NCBI RefSeq assembly: GCF_017939625.1
Contig: NZ_JAGKTC010000004.1
Coordinates: 82,423 to 146,422, forward strand
From: Pseudoxanthomonas helianthi
GTDB taxonomy: Bacteria; Pseudomonadota; Gammaproteobacteria; Xanthomonadales; Xanthomonadaceae
DNA length: 64,000 bases
Reading direction: 5' to 3'
Part shown: one piece after another, positions 51,200 to 59,324 of the stretch
How the letters are laid out: every line of letters begins with the position of its first letter
Numbering within the stretch: the first letter of the stretch is position 1
Program-made: the position numbers and the translations under genes
Notes under the pieces: generated by a model
Database searches by the model: none
Seen by the model: only the letters and a program-made list of their open reading frames with translations
What the model was told of the DNA's origin: nothing

Positions 51200-51466
51200 C
51201 AGGGCCCGCCAACGCCGGCGGGATAGCCCACGTTACCGTGTCCGGCCGTCAGGTGGTCGTGCGTGGCGCCGCGGCAGGCTGGCCGCCTGTCCAAGCCGCG
51301 CGCGGCCGCCTGGCGGCCGGACACGGCAACCCGAAGGGCCGCACCTGAGTGCGCGCGGGGCGGCGTCATCACTCGGTCACTTATCGACATAAGTTCTCTC
51401 GTTCTTCCTTGCCCCGCGCGCACTCAGGTGCGGCGTGGGCTATCCCGCCGGCGTTGGCGGGCCCTG
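51200..51466. repeat. Three-stem nested inverted-repeat element between folK and panB
   Basis: Stem A pairs 51200-51232 with 51434-51466: 33 bases, perfect. Stem B pairs about 51232-51267 with 51295-51330: about 36 bases with one A-C mismatch and five pairs that are U-G wobbles when read as plus-strand RNA. It is capped by a small CAGGC/GCCTG hairpin. Stem C pairs 51339-51361 with 51411-51433: 23 bases, perfect, with a 49-base AT-richer loop. C ends exactly where the A arm begins. Only 8 bases (51331-51338) are unpaired at the junction. It fills the whole folK-panB gap, and I cannot place it in a known family. Confidence 0.85.
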
Positions 51467-51476
51467 CATTATGACT

Positions 51477-51983
51477 TCATAACGCGCGGATATTCGACGC
51501 TTCCAGCCCGGATACAGCGTCCTGCGCGCGGCCCTGGCCGGGAATCACGACTTCCGGGGCGATTTCCAGCAACGGCAGCAGGGCGAAGGCGCGCTGGTGC
51601 AGGTAGGGATGCGGCACCTGCAGCCCCGGCTCGTCGATCCGCGAATCGCCATACAGCAGCAGGTCCAGGTCCAGCGTGCGCGGCCCCCAGCGCTCGCCTT
51701 CGGCGCGCTCGCGGCCGAATTCGCGTTCGACGGCAAGCAGGTGGTCCAGCAGTTCGCGTGCGGTCAGCGTGGTCCGCAGCCAGGCGACGGCATTGATGAA
51801 ATCGGGCTGGTCTTCCCTGCCCCAGGCTGGCGACGCGTACAGGCGCGACGCGCTCTGAAGTTGCGTCCGCGGCAATTCGCCCAGCGCGAGGATCGCGGAA
51901 CGCACGCTGGCTTCGGCATCGCCCAGGTTGGCGCCGAGGCCGACGAAGGCATCGACCGGCGTGACGCCCTCGACGCCGCTCAT
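51477..51983 (-). CDS. folK: 6-hydroxymethyl-7,8-dihydropterin pyrophosphokinase
   Basis: It transfers pyrophosphate to the pterin in folate synthesis. It has 168 residues. FVGLGANLGDAEASVRSAI, FINAVAWLRTTLTARELLDHLLAVEREFGRERAEGERWGPRTLDLDLLLYGD and VPHPYLHQRAFALLPLLEIAP are all family hallmarks. The ATG at 51983 overlaps the pcnB stop by four bases. The pcnB-folK-panB-panC order is standard in gammaproteobacteria. Confidence 0.97.
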   Translation of the reverse strand: MSGVEGVTPVDAFVGLGANLGDAEASVRSAILALGELPRTQLQSASRLYASPAWGREDQPDFINAVAWLRTTLTARELLDHLLAVEREFGRERAEGERWGPRTLDLDLLLYGDSRIDEPGLQVPHPYLHQRAFALLPLLEIAPEVVIPGQGRAQDAVSGLEASNIRAL

Positions 51984-53326
51984 TCGCCTGCGCTGGCCGC
52001 GCCGCTGCGGCGGCGACGCCTGCGGCGGCGCTTCGACGGCGGTGCGTTTTCGTCGGTATAGCTGTCGCCGGCCGCCGCCGCGCCGAGGCTGGCGGCGAGT
52101 TGTTCGCTGGACTGGGTCTGCGCCTCGCGCCAGAACGCCACGTCATCGGCATGGCTGTCCGACGCGGCCATGCGCAACACCAGGAAATCGTAGGCCGCGC
52201 GGAAGCGCGGATGCGCAAGCAGGCGCATCACCCGCTTGCGCTGGCGGTTGGAGAAGCGCGACTGCAGCAGCCAGATTTCCTGCATCGGCAGCGAAAAGCG
52301 CCGCGGCAGCGCGACGGTGTTCAACTGGTGCAGGGTCACCCGGTCGGCGGCGCGGCGTTGCGCATCTTCGACGCTGACGCCCTGCGCCTGCAGGCTGGCC
52401 AGCGCGCGGCAATAGGCTGGCCACAGCAGCAGGGCGAACAGGAAAGCCGGCGATACCGGCTCGTCGTTGGCCACGCGCGTATCGGTGCCGCGCAGGCCTT
52501 CGAGCAGCATGCGCCGCAATGCGCCGCTGCGATTGGCGGCCAGCGCCGCGCCGGTTTCCGGCAGCAGCACCGGCAGCAGGCCGGTGCGTTCCAGCCCTTC
52601 GAAGCTGGCCACGCCATGCCCGGACAGGAACAGCTTGAGGATTTCCTCGAACAGGCGCGCCGGCGCCGCTTCGGCCAGCAGGCCGGCAAGGCGCGGGATC
52701 GGCTCGGCGGTGGCCGCTTCGATCTCGAAACCTAGCTTCGCCGCCAGCCGCACCGCACGCAGCATGCGCACCGGGTCCTCGCGATAACGCTGCTCGGGAT
52801 CGCCGATCAGTTTCATCTTGCGCGCCATCACGTCGTCGTAGCCGCCGACGTAATCGCGCACCGAGAAATCCTCGATCGCGTAGTACAGCGCATTGGCGGT
52901 GAAGTCCCGGCGCACCGCGTCGTCCTCGATGCTGCCATAGACGTTGTCGCGGACCAGCCGGCCGTTTTCCATCTCGCGGTCTCCGCTGCCGTCGTCGCTG
53001 TTGGCGCGGAAGGTGGCGACTTCGATGATCTCGCGGCCGAACACCACGTGGGCCAGGCGGAAGCGCCGGCCGATCAGCCGGCAGTTGCGGAACAACTGCT
53101 TGACCTGTTCCGGCGTGGCGTCGGTTGCGACGTCGAAATCCTTCGGGTGGCCGCCGACCAGCAGGTCGCGCACCGCGCCGCCGACGAGGTAGCCGGCAAA
53201 GCCGGCGTCGCGCAGGCGATAGAGCACGCGCAGGGCGTTGGGGCTGATGTCCTTGCGCGAGATCGTGTGCTGTTCGCGCGGGATGATGTGCAGGGCGGCT
53301 TGCGGGACTATGACGGCGGGTTCCAT
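51980..53326 (-). CDS. pcnB: Poly(A) polymerase I
   Basis: It adds poly(A) tails to RNA, marking them for decay. It has 448 residues. The nucleotidyltransferase motif is YLVGGAVRDLLVGGHPKDFDVATDATPEQVKQLFRNCRLIGRRFRLAHV. RDFTANALYYAIEDFSVRDYVGG and RYREDPVRMLRAVRLAAKLGF follow. The C terminus is a basic tail (KRRRRRRRRSGAA) expected to bind RNA. Its ATG faces the tRNA-Glu promoter. Confidence 0.95.
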   Translation of the reverse strand: MEPAVIVPQAALHIIPREQHTISRKDISPNALRVLYRLRDAGFAGYLVGGAVRDLLVGGHPKDFDVATDATPEQVKQLFRNCRLIGRRFRLAHVVFGREIIEVATFRANSDDGSGDREMENGRLVRDNVYGSIEDDAVRRDFTANALYYAIEDFSVRDYVGGYDDVMARKMKLIGDPEQRYREDPVRMLRAVRLAAKLGFEIEAATAEPIPRLAGLLAEAAPARLFEEILKLFLSGHGVASFEGLERTGLLPVLLPETGAALAANRSGALRRMLLEGLRGTDTRVANDEPVSPAFLFALLLWPAYCRALASLQAQGVSVEDAQRRAADRVTLHQLNTVALPRRFSLPMQEIWLLQSRFSNRQRKRVMRLLAHPRFRAAYDFLVLRMAASDSHADDVAFWREAQTQSSEQLAASLGAAAAGDSYTDENAPPSKRRRRRRRRSGAASAGE

Positions 53327-53350
53327 GCGGTCGGGTCGGCGCGCCGGCGA

Positions 53351-53380
53351 TTGCCGGGCCGCGCCACAGCCCCATATACT
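53351..53380 (+). promoter_or_regulatory. Sigma-70 promoter of the tRNA-Glu gene
   Basis: TTGCCG (53351-53356) and TATACT (53375-53380) are 18 bases apart, and the tRNA starts 27 bases after the -10 box. The region also holds a GC-rich stretch like a stringent discriminator just after the -10. Confidence 0.7.
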
Positions 53381-53407
53381 AATGCGCCGCCGTCGCGCGG
53401 CCCAAAC

Positions 53408-53482
53408 GCTCCCTTCGTCTAGTGGTTAGGACGTGGCCCTCTCAAGGCTAAAACAGGGGTTCGAGTCCCCTAGGGAGCGCCA
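53408..53482 (+). tRNA. tRNA-Glu (anticodon CTC)
   Basis: This is a 75-base gene. The acceptor arms GCTCCCT and AGGGAGC pair. The D arm is GTCTAGTGGTTAGGAC, the anticodon loop is CTCTCAA with anticodon CTC at 53441-53443, and the T arm is AGGGGTTCGAGTCCCCT. The 3' CCA is encoded. The body matches bacterial tRNA-Glu closely (TCGTCTAG...). The anticodon stem has one G-T pair. It has its own promoter and terminator. Confidence 0.95.
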
Positions 53483-53500
53483 GTTTCGCGATCATTGACA

Positions 53501-53526
53501 AACGCCGGCCCCGAGGCCGGCGTTTT
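53501..53526 (+). terminator. Rho-independent terminator after tRNA-Glu
   Basis: AACGCCGGC and GCCGGCGTT form a stem around CCCGAG, followed by TTT. It lies 19 bases after the tRNA 3' end and also before the pirin gene stop on the other strand. Confidence 0.88.
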
Positions 53527-53556
53527 TCGTTGCGCGCGTCGGACGCTGGCCTGCCG

Positions 53557-54261
53557 CTACATCCGCGGCAGGTCGAACACCAGCACCTCGGCCTGCCGGC
53601 CATTGCGCAGATCGACCAGGGGCTCGCCTTCGTAAAGCAAGGCGTCGCCGGCCGACAGCGCATGGCCGTTGACTTCGACCGCGCCGCGCGCGACGTGCAC
53701 GTAGCCCAGCCGGCCCGGCGCCAGCACCAGTTCCGCCTGTTCGTCGCCATCGAACAGGCCGGCGTACAGGCGCGCGTCCTGGTGGATCCCCACCGAGCCA
53801 TCGGCGCCATCCGGACTGGCCACCAGGCGCAGGCGCCCGCGTTTTTCGGCTTCGGAGAACTTGCGCTCTTCGTAGGAAGGGGCCACGCCCTGGCGGTCCG
53901 GGATGATCCAGATCTGCAGGAAATGCGTGGTGCCGGTTTCGCTGTAGTTGAACTCCGAGTGCTGCACGCCGGTGCCCGCGCTCATGCGCTGCACGTCGCC
54001 AGGCACGATGCTCGAACTGTGGCCCATCGAGTCCTTGTGGCCCAGCGCGCCTTCCAGCACGTAGCTGATGATCTCCATGTCGCGATGGCCGTGCTGGCCG
54101 AAGCCGCGACCGGCGGCGACGCGATCCTCGTTGATCACCCGCAATGGGCCCCAGTGCACGTGGCCCTGGTCGAAGTATTCGGCGAAGGAAAAGCTGTGCC
54201 AGGAATCCAGCCAGCCATGGTTGGCGTGGCCGCGTTCGTTGGCGGGGCGCAGGGTGATCAT
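53557..54261 (-). CDS. Pirin family bicupin (YhhW/quercetinase-like)
   Basis: This 234-residue protein has two cupin domains. The N-terminal metal site is visible in WHSFSFAEYFDQGHVHWGPLRVINEDRV and GRGFGQHGHRDMEIISYVLEGALGHKDSMGH, with several histidines and a Glu. VQRMSAGTGVQHSEFN completes the site. The C-terminal cupin is more diverged. Family members include E. coli YhhW, with quercetin dioxygenase activity, but the native role is unclear. Confidence 0.93.
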   Translation of the reverse strand: MITLRPANERGHANHGWLDSWHSFSFAEYFDQGHVHWGPLRVINEDRVAAGRGFGQHGHRDMEIISYVLEGALGHKDSMGHSSSIVPGDVQRMSAGTGVQHSEFNYSETGTTHFLQIWIIPDRQGVAPSYEERKFSEAEKRGRLRLVASPDGADGSVGIHQDARLYAGLFDGDEQAELVLAPGRLGYVHVARGAVEVNGHALSAGDALLYEGEPLVDLRNGRQAEVLVFDLPRM

Positions 54262-54378
54262 CTTGGTACTCCTTGGCTGGGATTCGGCGAGAAGCTTGAA
54301 TCGTTCCTTATTTGAATTAAATAATCAAATTAATCACTGGTTGTTTCATATTTGTAAATAATCTACTTTTCGTTCGCG

Positions 54379-54480
54379 TTCCCGGCGCCAGCCGGGATCC
54401 AACGACTTTGATCCCTATGAAGGCAAAGACATGAATCCCGGAAGGCAAAGGCACTGGATCCCGGCTTTCGCCGGGAAGAC
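54379..54480. repeat. dRS3-like inverted pair without a gene, in the pirin-fdxA gap
   Basis: TTCCCGGCGCCAGCCGGGAT at 54379-54398 and its inverted relative GATCCCGGCTTTCGCCGGGA (54458-54477) share the hairpin plan of the dRS3-like repeats and a trailing CCA. About 60 bases lie between them, with a partial copy (AATCCCGGAAGGCAAAG). The rest of the 356-base gap 54262-54617 includes an AT-rich stretch after the pirin ATG (54311-54370), likely promoter DNA. No gene is seen. Confidence 0.7.
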
Positions 54481-54617
54481 GGCGCATTCGAAACCTCCAG
54501 TACTCGCCCCAGCTGTCCACGTGCTTGCATGGAATCAATACGCGCGGTGGTACGCACTCTGCGCTTACCCGACGGCTTGCCTTAAACTTGCACGGATTCC
54601 CGTATCGATCGCATGCC

Positions 54618-54941
54618 ATGCCCTTCGTCGTTACCGAAAACTGCATCAAGTGCAAATACACCGACTGCGTCGAGGTTTGTCCGGTCGATTGTTTCCACGA
54701 GGGCCCCAACTTCCTGGTGATCGATCCGGACGAGTGCATCGACTGCACCCTGTGCGAGCCGGAATGCCCGATCAATGCGATTTATCCCGAGGACGACGTG
54801 CCTGCCGGGCAGGAAGGCTTCGTGGCATTGAACGCGGAGCTGGCCAAGGCCTGGCCGGTGATCACCACGCGCAAGGATGGTTTGCCGGACGCGAAGGACT
54901 GGGAAGGCAAGCCGGACAAACTGCCGCTGCTGGAGCGCTGA
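54618..54941 (+). CDS. fdxA: 7Fe ferredoxin FdxA
   Basis: This is a 107-residue cytoplasmic ferredoxin with one 3Fe-4S and one 4Fe-4S cluster. It opens [26 protein letters not shown], with cysteines 9, 12, 17, 21 and 25, and has [12 protein letters not shown] with cysteines 40, 43, 46 and 50. The C-terminal extension ([19 protein letters not shown]) is typical of the Azotobacter FdI type. The ATG at 54618 is chosen because the sequence before it lacks similarity. Confidence 0.96.
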   Translation: MPFVVTENCIKCKYTDCVEVCPVDCFHEGPNFLVIDPDECIDCTLCEPECPINAIYPEDDVPAGQEGFVALNAELAKAWPVITTRKDGLPDAKDWEGKPDKLPLLER

Positions 54942-54953
54942 ACCATCGCTCTT

Positions 54954-55067
54954 GTAGAGCCGAGCATGCTCGGCTGCTTTTTGCCGTTCGCAATGAAGAG
55001 CAAACCGCATCGGACGGCCCGGCACCTGCAGACAGAAGCAAGAGCAGCCGAATGAATTCGGCTCTAC
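54954..55067. repeat. GTAG-headed GAGCCGAGCATGCTCGGCT inverted pair after fdxA
   Basis: GTAGAGCCGAGCATGCTCGG begins the left arm at 54954. The right arm (55046-55067, ending GGCTCTAC) is its diverged complement. The left palindrome is followed by CTTTTT, so it can terminate fdxA. The GTAG head places it with the REP/SMAG-type repeats, with a core sequence different from the others in this window. Confidence 0.8.
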
Positions 55068-55095
55068 AAATCCGGAGCGAGTCGTCGCAGCAATG

Positions 55096-55122
55096 AAAAA
55101 GGGCGCCATCGGCGCCCTTTTT
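55096..55122. terminator. Bidirectional terminator between fdxA and bamC
   Basis: AAAAAGGGCGCC and GGCGCCCTTTTT form a perfect 12-base stem around ATC. With an A run on one side and a T run on the other, it works for both the plus-strand fdxA and the minus-strand bamC. Confidence 0.92.
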
Positions 55123-55145
55123 CATTCCGGCTCGTGGAAGAAAAC

Positions 55146-55658
55146 TCAGCCGCCCAGCTGCGCCTTCAAGGCCGCGATCAGCTTGGTCGGGCCTTCGCCG
55201 GCGGCGGGCAGGCCGCGCGGGTCGACCGCGGACACGTAGGCGCCGCCTTCCATCGCCACCACGCGCACCAGGAAGTTGCCGCCGCCGTAGGTGACGTCGT
55301 ACACGCCCAGCAGCGGCGCGCTGCTCGACACGGTCAGGCCTTCGGTCGCCTTCAGCAGCGGGCCGAGCTTGGCGAAGACTTCATCGCGGCTGCCGTTGAC
55401 GCGGAAGCCGCTGGCCGACGGGGCCGTCGACGGCGCGCTGGTGGTCAGCGCCGAGGCGGTGTTCGGCAACTTGGCCGCGCCGCTGGTGTCGGGCAGGTTC
55501 AGGTCCGGCGGAACCTCGAGCGGGCGGGCCTCGGGAGCCAGCGCATAGTCGCCGCGGTCGCTCTTGCGGAACCACTTGCAGCCGGACACGCCGACCACGA
55601 CGAACGAAGCCAGCGCGATCATCACCAGCGGGCGCACGAGTTTCGGGGAAAGACGCAT
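55146..55658 (-). CDS. bamC: BamC-like outer-membrane assembly lipoprotein
   Basis: This 170-residue lipoprotein has the lipobox VGVSGCKW. PPDLNLPDTSG is the conserved BamC segment that contacts BamD in E. coli. A domain with VNGSRDEVFAKLGPLLKATEGLTV and a Gly-rich end follow. It is half the length of E. coli BamC, so only one helix-grip domain is present. AAGGAG precedes the ATG. The position next to dapA is the conserved one. Confidence 0.85.
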   Translation of the reverse strand: MRLSPKLVRPLVMIALASFVVVGVSGCKWFRKSDRGDYALAPEARPLEVPPDLNLPDTSGAAKLPNTASALTTSAPSTAPSASGFRVNGSRDEVFAKLGPLLKATEGLTVSSSAPLLGVYDVTYGGGNFLVRVVAMEGGAYVSAVDPRGLPAAGEGPTKLIAALKAQLGG

Positions 55659-55684
55659 GAGCAACTCCTTGGAAATATTCGGGA

Positions 55685-56593
55685 CTAGGCCGCGAGCGCG
55701 TCGCGGCCGGATTGTTCTTCCAGCGCCGACGCCAGCGCGGCCAACTGGTCGGCTGCGGCGTGGTGGGCGGAGGACAGCGGCAACAGCGGCAGGCGCAGGC
55801 CGCTGCCGAGGCCCTGGCGCTGCAGCAGCGCCTTGACCGGGATCGGGTTGGGTTCGACGCCGAGGAACCCGTAGAAGGGCTGCAACTGCGCATCCCAGCT
55901 CTCGGCCGCGGCGCGATCGCCGGCGCGCGACAGGTCGCACAGGCGGCGGAACGATGCCGGCAATGCATTCGAACCGACCGAGATCAGGCCATCGGCGCCG
56001 TCGAGCATCGAACGCGCGGCGGTGCCGTCGTCGCCGCTGAGGACGACGAACTTGTCGCTGCGCAATGCCAGCAGCGCGGCCATGCGTTCCGGCGCGGCCA
56101 CGGCTTCCTTGATGCCGACGATGTTCGGGTGCGGGGCGAGTTCGGCCACGGTTTCCGGCTGCATGTCGGTGCCGGTGCGGCCGGGCACGTTGTACAGCAG
56201 TACCGGCAATCCACCCTGCTCGGCCACCGCGCGGTAATGCGCGACCAGGCCGGCCTGGGTCGGCCGCACATAGGCGGGCGTGACCACCAGCGCGCATTCC
56301 GCACCGGCCGATTTCGCCAGGCGGGTCTGGGCGATGGTCCGGGCGGTGTTCATCTGCCCGGTGCCGGCCAGTACGGGAATGCGTGCGCCAAGCATTTCCA
56401 CGGCGATGCGCAGGATCGCGACGTATTCGTCGTCGGTCAGCGCCGCCGCCTCGCCGGTGGAACCGGCCACCACCACGCCCTGGGTACCGCCGTCGAGCTG
56501 GCGTTTCAGCAACTTGCGCCAGGCATCGAGGTCGAGTTCGCCAGCGCCCGTGAACGGCGTGGCCAGGGCGGTGATGCTGCCGGAAAGTGACAA
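55685..56593 (-). CDS. dapA: 4-hydroxy-tetrahydrodipicolinate synthase
   Basis: It condenses aspartate semialdehyde with pyruvate in lysine/diaminopimelate synthesis. It has 302 residues. The Schiff-base lysine is Lys162 (IVGIKEA), Tyr134 is in [10 protein letters not shown], and [12 protein letters not shown] binds substrate. The best start is a TTG at 56593 ([14 protein letters not shown]), with GAAGG before it. No ATG or GTG is close. It lies upstream of bamC on the same strand. Confidence 0.96.
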   Translation of the reverse strand: MSLSGSITALATPFTGAGELDLDAWRKLLKRQLDGGTQGVVVAGSTGEAAALTDDEYVAILRIAVEMLGARIPVLAGTGQMNTARTIAQTRLAKSAGAECALVVTPAYVRPTQAGLVAHYRAVAEQGGLPVLLYNVPGRTGTDMQPETVAELAPHPNIVGIKEAVAAPERMAALLALRSDKFVVLSGDDGTAARSMLDGADGLISVGSNALPASFRRLCDLSRAGDRAAAESWDAQLQPFYGFLGVEPNPIPVKALLQRQGLGSGLRLPLLPLSSAHHAAADQLAALASALEEQSGRDALAA

Positions 56594-56742
56594 GACGTTG
56601 GCCTTCGGATGGGGTTCGCGCGGAAGCCCCGCGCACCGGGCGATGTTACTTGCCGCCGGAAAGCACGGGCAAGTATGCTGGCGCCGTCGCCGGGCCCCGA
56701 ACCGGCCGCCATTCAGAAACCGACGCATTGCCGGAAGCCGCT

Positions 56743-57303
56743 TTGACCGATACCACGCCCCGGCCCTCGCCGAACGAAAACCACCTCCTGATCAACGCCT
56801 ATTCGACGCATCCGGAGTCGCCGCTGTTGTCGGTGACGCGCCGCATCGCCGATTCGGGCTGCAACCTGGTCGACGCACGCCTGTCCACGGTCGGCCGCGA
56901 CGTCTCGGTGACCGCGCTGGCGATGGGTTCGTGGGACGCGGTGGCCAAGCTGGAAGCGATGCTGGGGCGGCTGGAACGCGAGGAAGGACTGAAGCTGGTC
57001 TGGTACCGCACCGGCCCGAAGGAAGTGCAAGGCAATCTGCTGCCGTACATCGTCGAGGTGGTGGCCGCGGACAAGCCGGGCATCCTGTTCCAGCTGGCCG
57101 ATTTCTTCGACCGCCAGGGCATCACCATCGAGAACCTGCAGAGCACCCGCTACCGGGCGATGCAGACCGGCGCGGAAATGTTTTCCGCCCAGCTGACCGT
57201 CGGCGTGCCGTCGAACATGCACATCGCCGCGCTGCGCGACGATTTCCTCGAATTCTGCGACCACCTGAACCTGGACGCGATCATGGACCCGATGAAGTTC
57301 TGA
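56743..57303 (+). CDS. ACT-domain regulator, GcvR-like
   Basis: This 186-residue protein has two ACT domains. The first is [49 protein letters not shown]. The second is [36 protein letters not shown]. The form is that of the glycine cleavage system transcriptional repressor GcvR. No ATG start is available. TTG at 56743 with GGAAG before it is the best, and TTG at 56728 is an alternative. It shares an intergenic region with dapA and is followed by bcp. Confidence 0.85.
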   Translation: MTDTTPRPSPNENHLLINAYSTHPESPLLSVTRRIADSGCNLVDARLSTVGRDVSVTALAMGSWDAVAKLEAMLGRLEREEGLKLVWYRTGPKEVQGNLLPYIVEVVAADKPGILFQLADFFDRQGITIENLQSTRYRAMQTGAEMFSAQLTVGVPSNMHIAALRDDFLEFCDHLNLDAIMDPMKF

Positions 57304-57306
57304 ACC

Positions 57307-57789
57307 ATGGCGACCGTCGGCAAAGCACTACCGAAGACCACCCTGAAGCTGCCGCTGGCGCTATCCGGCGGCGGCTCTGCGACGCTGGCCGATTACGCCG
57401 GGCAATGGCTGGTGCTGTATTTCTACCCGAAGGATTCCACGCCGGGCTGCACCACCGAAGGCATCGACTTCAACGCGCTGCTGCCGAAGTTCAGGAAAGC
57501 GAACGCCGCCGTGCTCGGCGTATCGCGCGATTCGGTCAAATCGCACGACAACTTCTGCGCCAAGCAGGGCTTCAAGTTCCCGCTGGTCAGCGACGCCGAC
57601 GAAAAGCTGTGCAACGCCTTCGGCGTGATCGGCGAGAAGAACATGTACGGCAAGAAGGTGCTGGGCGTGATCCGCAGCACCTTCCTGATTTCGCCCGATG
57701 GCCGCCTCGCCCACGAGTGGCGCGGGGTCAAGGTCGCCGGCCACGCGGAGGCCGTGCTTGAGACGCTGAAGGCGCTCCAGTCACAGTGA
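57307..57789 (+). CDS. bcp: Thiol peroxidase Bcp (peroxiredoxin)
   Basis: It reduces peroxides with thioredoxin. It has 160 residues. The peroxidatic Cys48 is in YPKDSTPGCTTEG, and the Cys in SHDNFCAKQGFKF is the likely partner of atypical 2-Cys BCP enzymes. It starts 3 bases after the GcvR-like gene, so they are one operon. The gcvR-bcp order is the same as in E. coli. Confidence 0.95.
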   Translation: MATVGKALPKTTLKLPLALSGGGSATLADYAGQWLVLYFYPKDSTPGCTTEGIDFNALLPKFRKANAAVLGVSRDSVKSHDNFCAKQGFKFPLVSDADEKLCNAFGVIGEKNMYGKKVLGVIRSTFLISPDGRLAHEWRGVKVAGHAEAVLETLKALQSQ

Positions 57790-57871
57790 CGACATCATCC
57801 TTCATTCCAATCCGCCATCCCGCCCCGCGGGCCATGGCGGCCTGCTGCTGTCCCAACCTAAGGGAAACCCG

Positions 57872-59275
57872 ATGACCCGAGGCAAGCGCATCTACGTGCT
57901 GGACACCAACGTGCTGATGCACGACCCCACCGCGCTGTTCAAGTTCGAGGAGCACGACGTGTTCCTGCCGATGCAGGTCATCGAGGAACTCGACAACGCC
58001 AAGAAGGGCCAGTCCGAAGTCAGCCGCAACGCGCGCCAGGTCAGCCGTTTCCTCAACGAACTGATCGAGGGCGCCGGCGCCGAGCACATCGAATCCGGCA
58101 TCCTGCTGACCCACCCGCAGGGCCTGCAGCTGAAGCGCCAGGGCCAGATCGGCAAGCTGTTCTTCCAGACCCGGCCGGTCGATCCAGGCCGCACCTTCGG
58201 CACCATCGCCCCGGACAACAAGATCCTCGCCGCGGTGCTGGAACTGCGCGAGCAGCATCCGGAGACGCCGGTCATCCTGGTGTCGAAGGACATCAACCTG
58301 CGCATCAAGGCGTCGATCAGCGGCCTCACCGCGGAGGATTACGAAAACGACCGCGCGCTGGACGATTTCAGCCTGCTGTTCACCGGCGCCACCGAGCTGC
58401 CGGAGGATTTCTGGAACCGCCACCAGAACGACCTGAAATCCTGGACCGACAAGAGCGGCCGCACCAGCTACGAAGTGGTCCGCGCCGACAGCGAGGACTG
58501 GTACCCGAACCAGTACCTGTACCTGCCTGGCGAGGACGAAGTGGAACTGCGCGTGGTCAAGACCGGCGCCGACGGCAAGGCGACCCTGGCCCTGGTCGAC
58601 GATTTCCGCAATAGCCAGCATGCGGTGTGGGGCATCACCGCCCGCAACCGCGAGCAGAATTTCGCGCTGAACGCGCTGATGGACCCCGAGATCGACTTCG
58701 TCACCCTGCTCGGCACCGCCGGCACCGGCAAGACCCTGCTCGCGCTCGCGGCGGGCCTGGCGCAAACGATGGACCAGCAGCGTTACCGCGAGATCATCAT
58801 GACCCGCGCGACGGTCAGCGTGGGCGAGGACATCGGCTTCCTGCCCGGCACCGAAGAGGAAAAGATGACGCCATGGATGGGCGCATTGACCGACAACCTG
58901 GAAGTGCTGACGCATACGCAGGAAGGTGGCGCGTGGGGCCGGCAGGCCACCAACGACCTGCTGGCGTCGCGGATCAAGATCCGTTCGATGAACTTCATGC
59001 GCGGCCGCACCTTCCTGTCGCGCTACCTGATCCTCGACGAGGCGCAGAACCTGACGCCGAAGCAGATGAAGACGCTGATCACCCGCGCCGGCCCGGGCAC
59101 CAAGATCGTGTGCCTGGGCAATGTGGAGCAGATCGACACGCCGTACCTGACCGAGACGACGTCGGGCCTGACCTACGCGGTGGACCGCTTCAAGGGCTGG
59201 TCGCACAGCGCGCACATCACCCTGCGGCGCGGCGAGCGGTCGAGGTTGGCGGATTACGCGTCGGAAGTTTTGTAA
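57872..59275 (+). CDS. PIN-PhoH (PhoH2) family ATPase/ribonuclease
   Basis: This 467-residue protein joins an N-terminal PIN domain (IYVLDTNVLMHDPTALFKFEEHDVFLPMQVIEELDNAKKG), with the acidic residues of an RNase site, to a C-terminal PhoH helicase-like ATPase. The ATPase has Walker A TAGTGKTLLALAAG and Walker B YLILDEAQNLTPKQ. PhoH2 proteins of mycobacteria are unwinding ribonucleases. The role in this group is unproven. AAGGGAAA precedes the ATG. Confidence 0.93.
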   Translation: MTRGKRIYVLDTNVLMHDPTALFKFEEHDVFLPMQVIEELDNAKKGQSEVSRNARQVSRFLNELIEGAGAEHIESGILLTHPQGLQLKRQGQIGKLFFQTRPVDPGRTFGTIAPDNKILAAVLELREQHPETPVILVSKDINLRIKASISGLTAEDYENDRALDDFSLLFTGATELPEDFWNRHQNDLKSWTDKSGRTSYEVVRADSEDWYPNQYLYLPGEDEVELRVVKTGADGKATLALVDDFRNSQHAVWGITARNREQNFALNALMDPEIDFVTLLGTAGTGKTLLALAAGLAQTMDQQRYREIIMTRATVSVGEDIGFLPGTEEEKMTPWMGALTDNLEVLTHTQEGGAWGRQATNDLLASRIKIRSMNFMRGRTFLSRYLILDEAQNLTPKQMKTLITRAGPGTKIVCLGNVEQIDTPYLTETTSGLTYAVDRFKGWSHSAHITLRRGERSRLADYASEVL

Positions 59276-59324
59276 ACCGACAACCATAGGGTGGGCATGC
59301 CTTCCATGCCCGCCGTAGTTTGCC

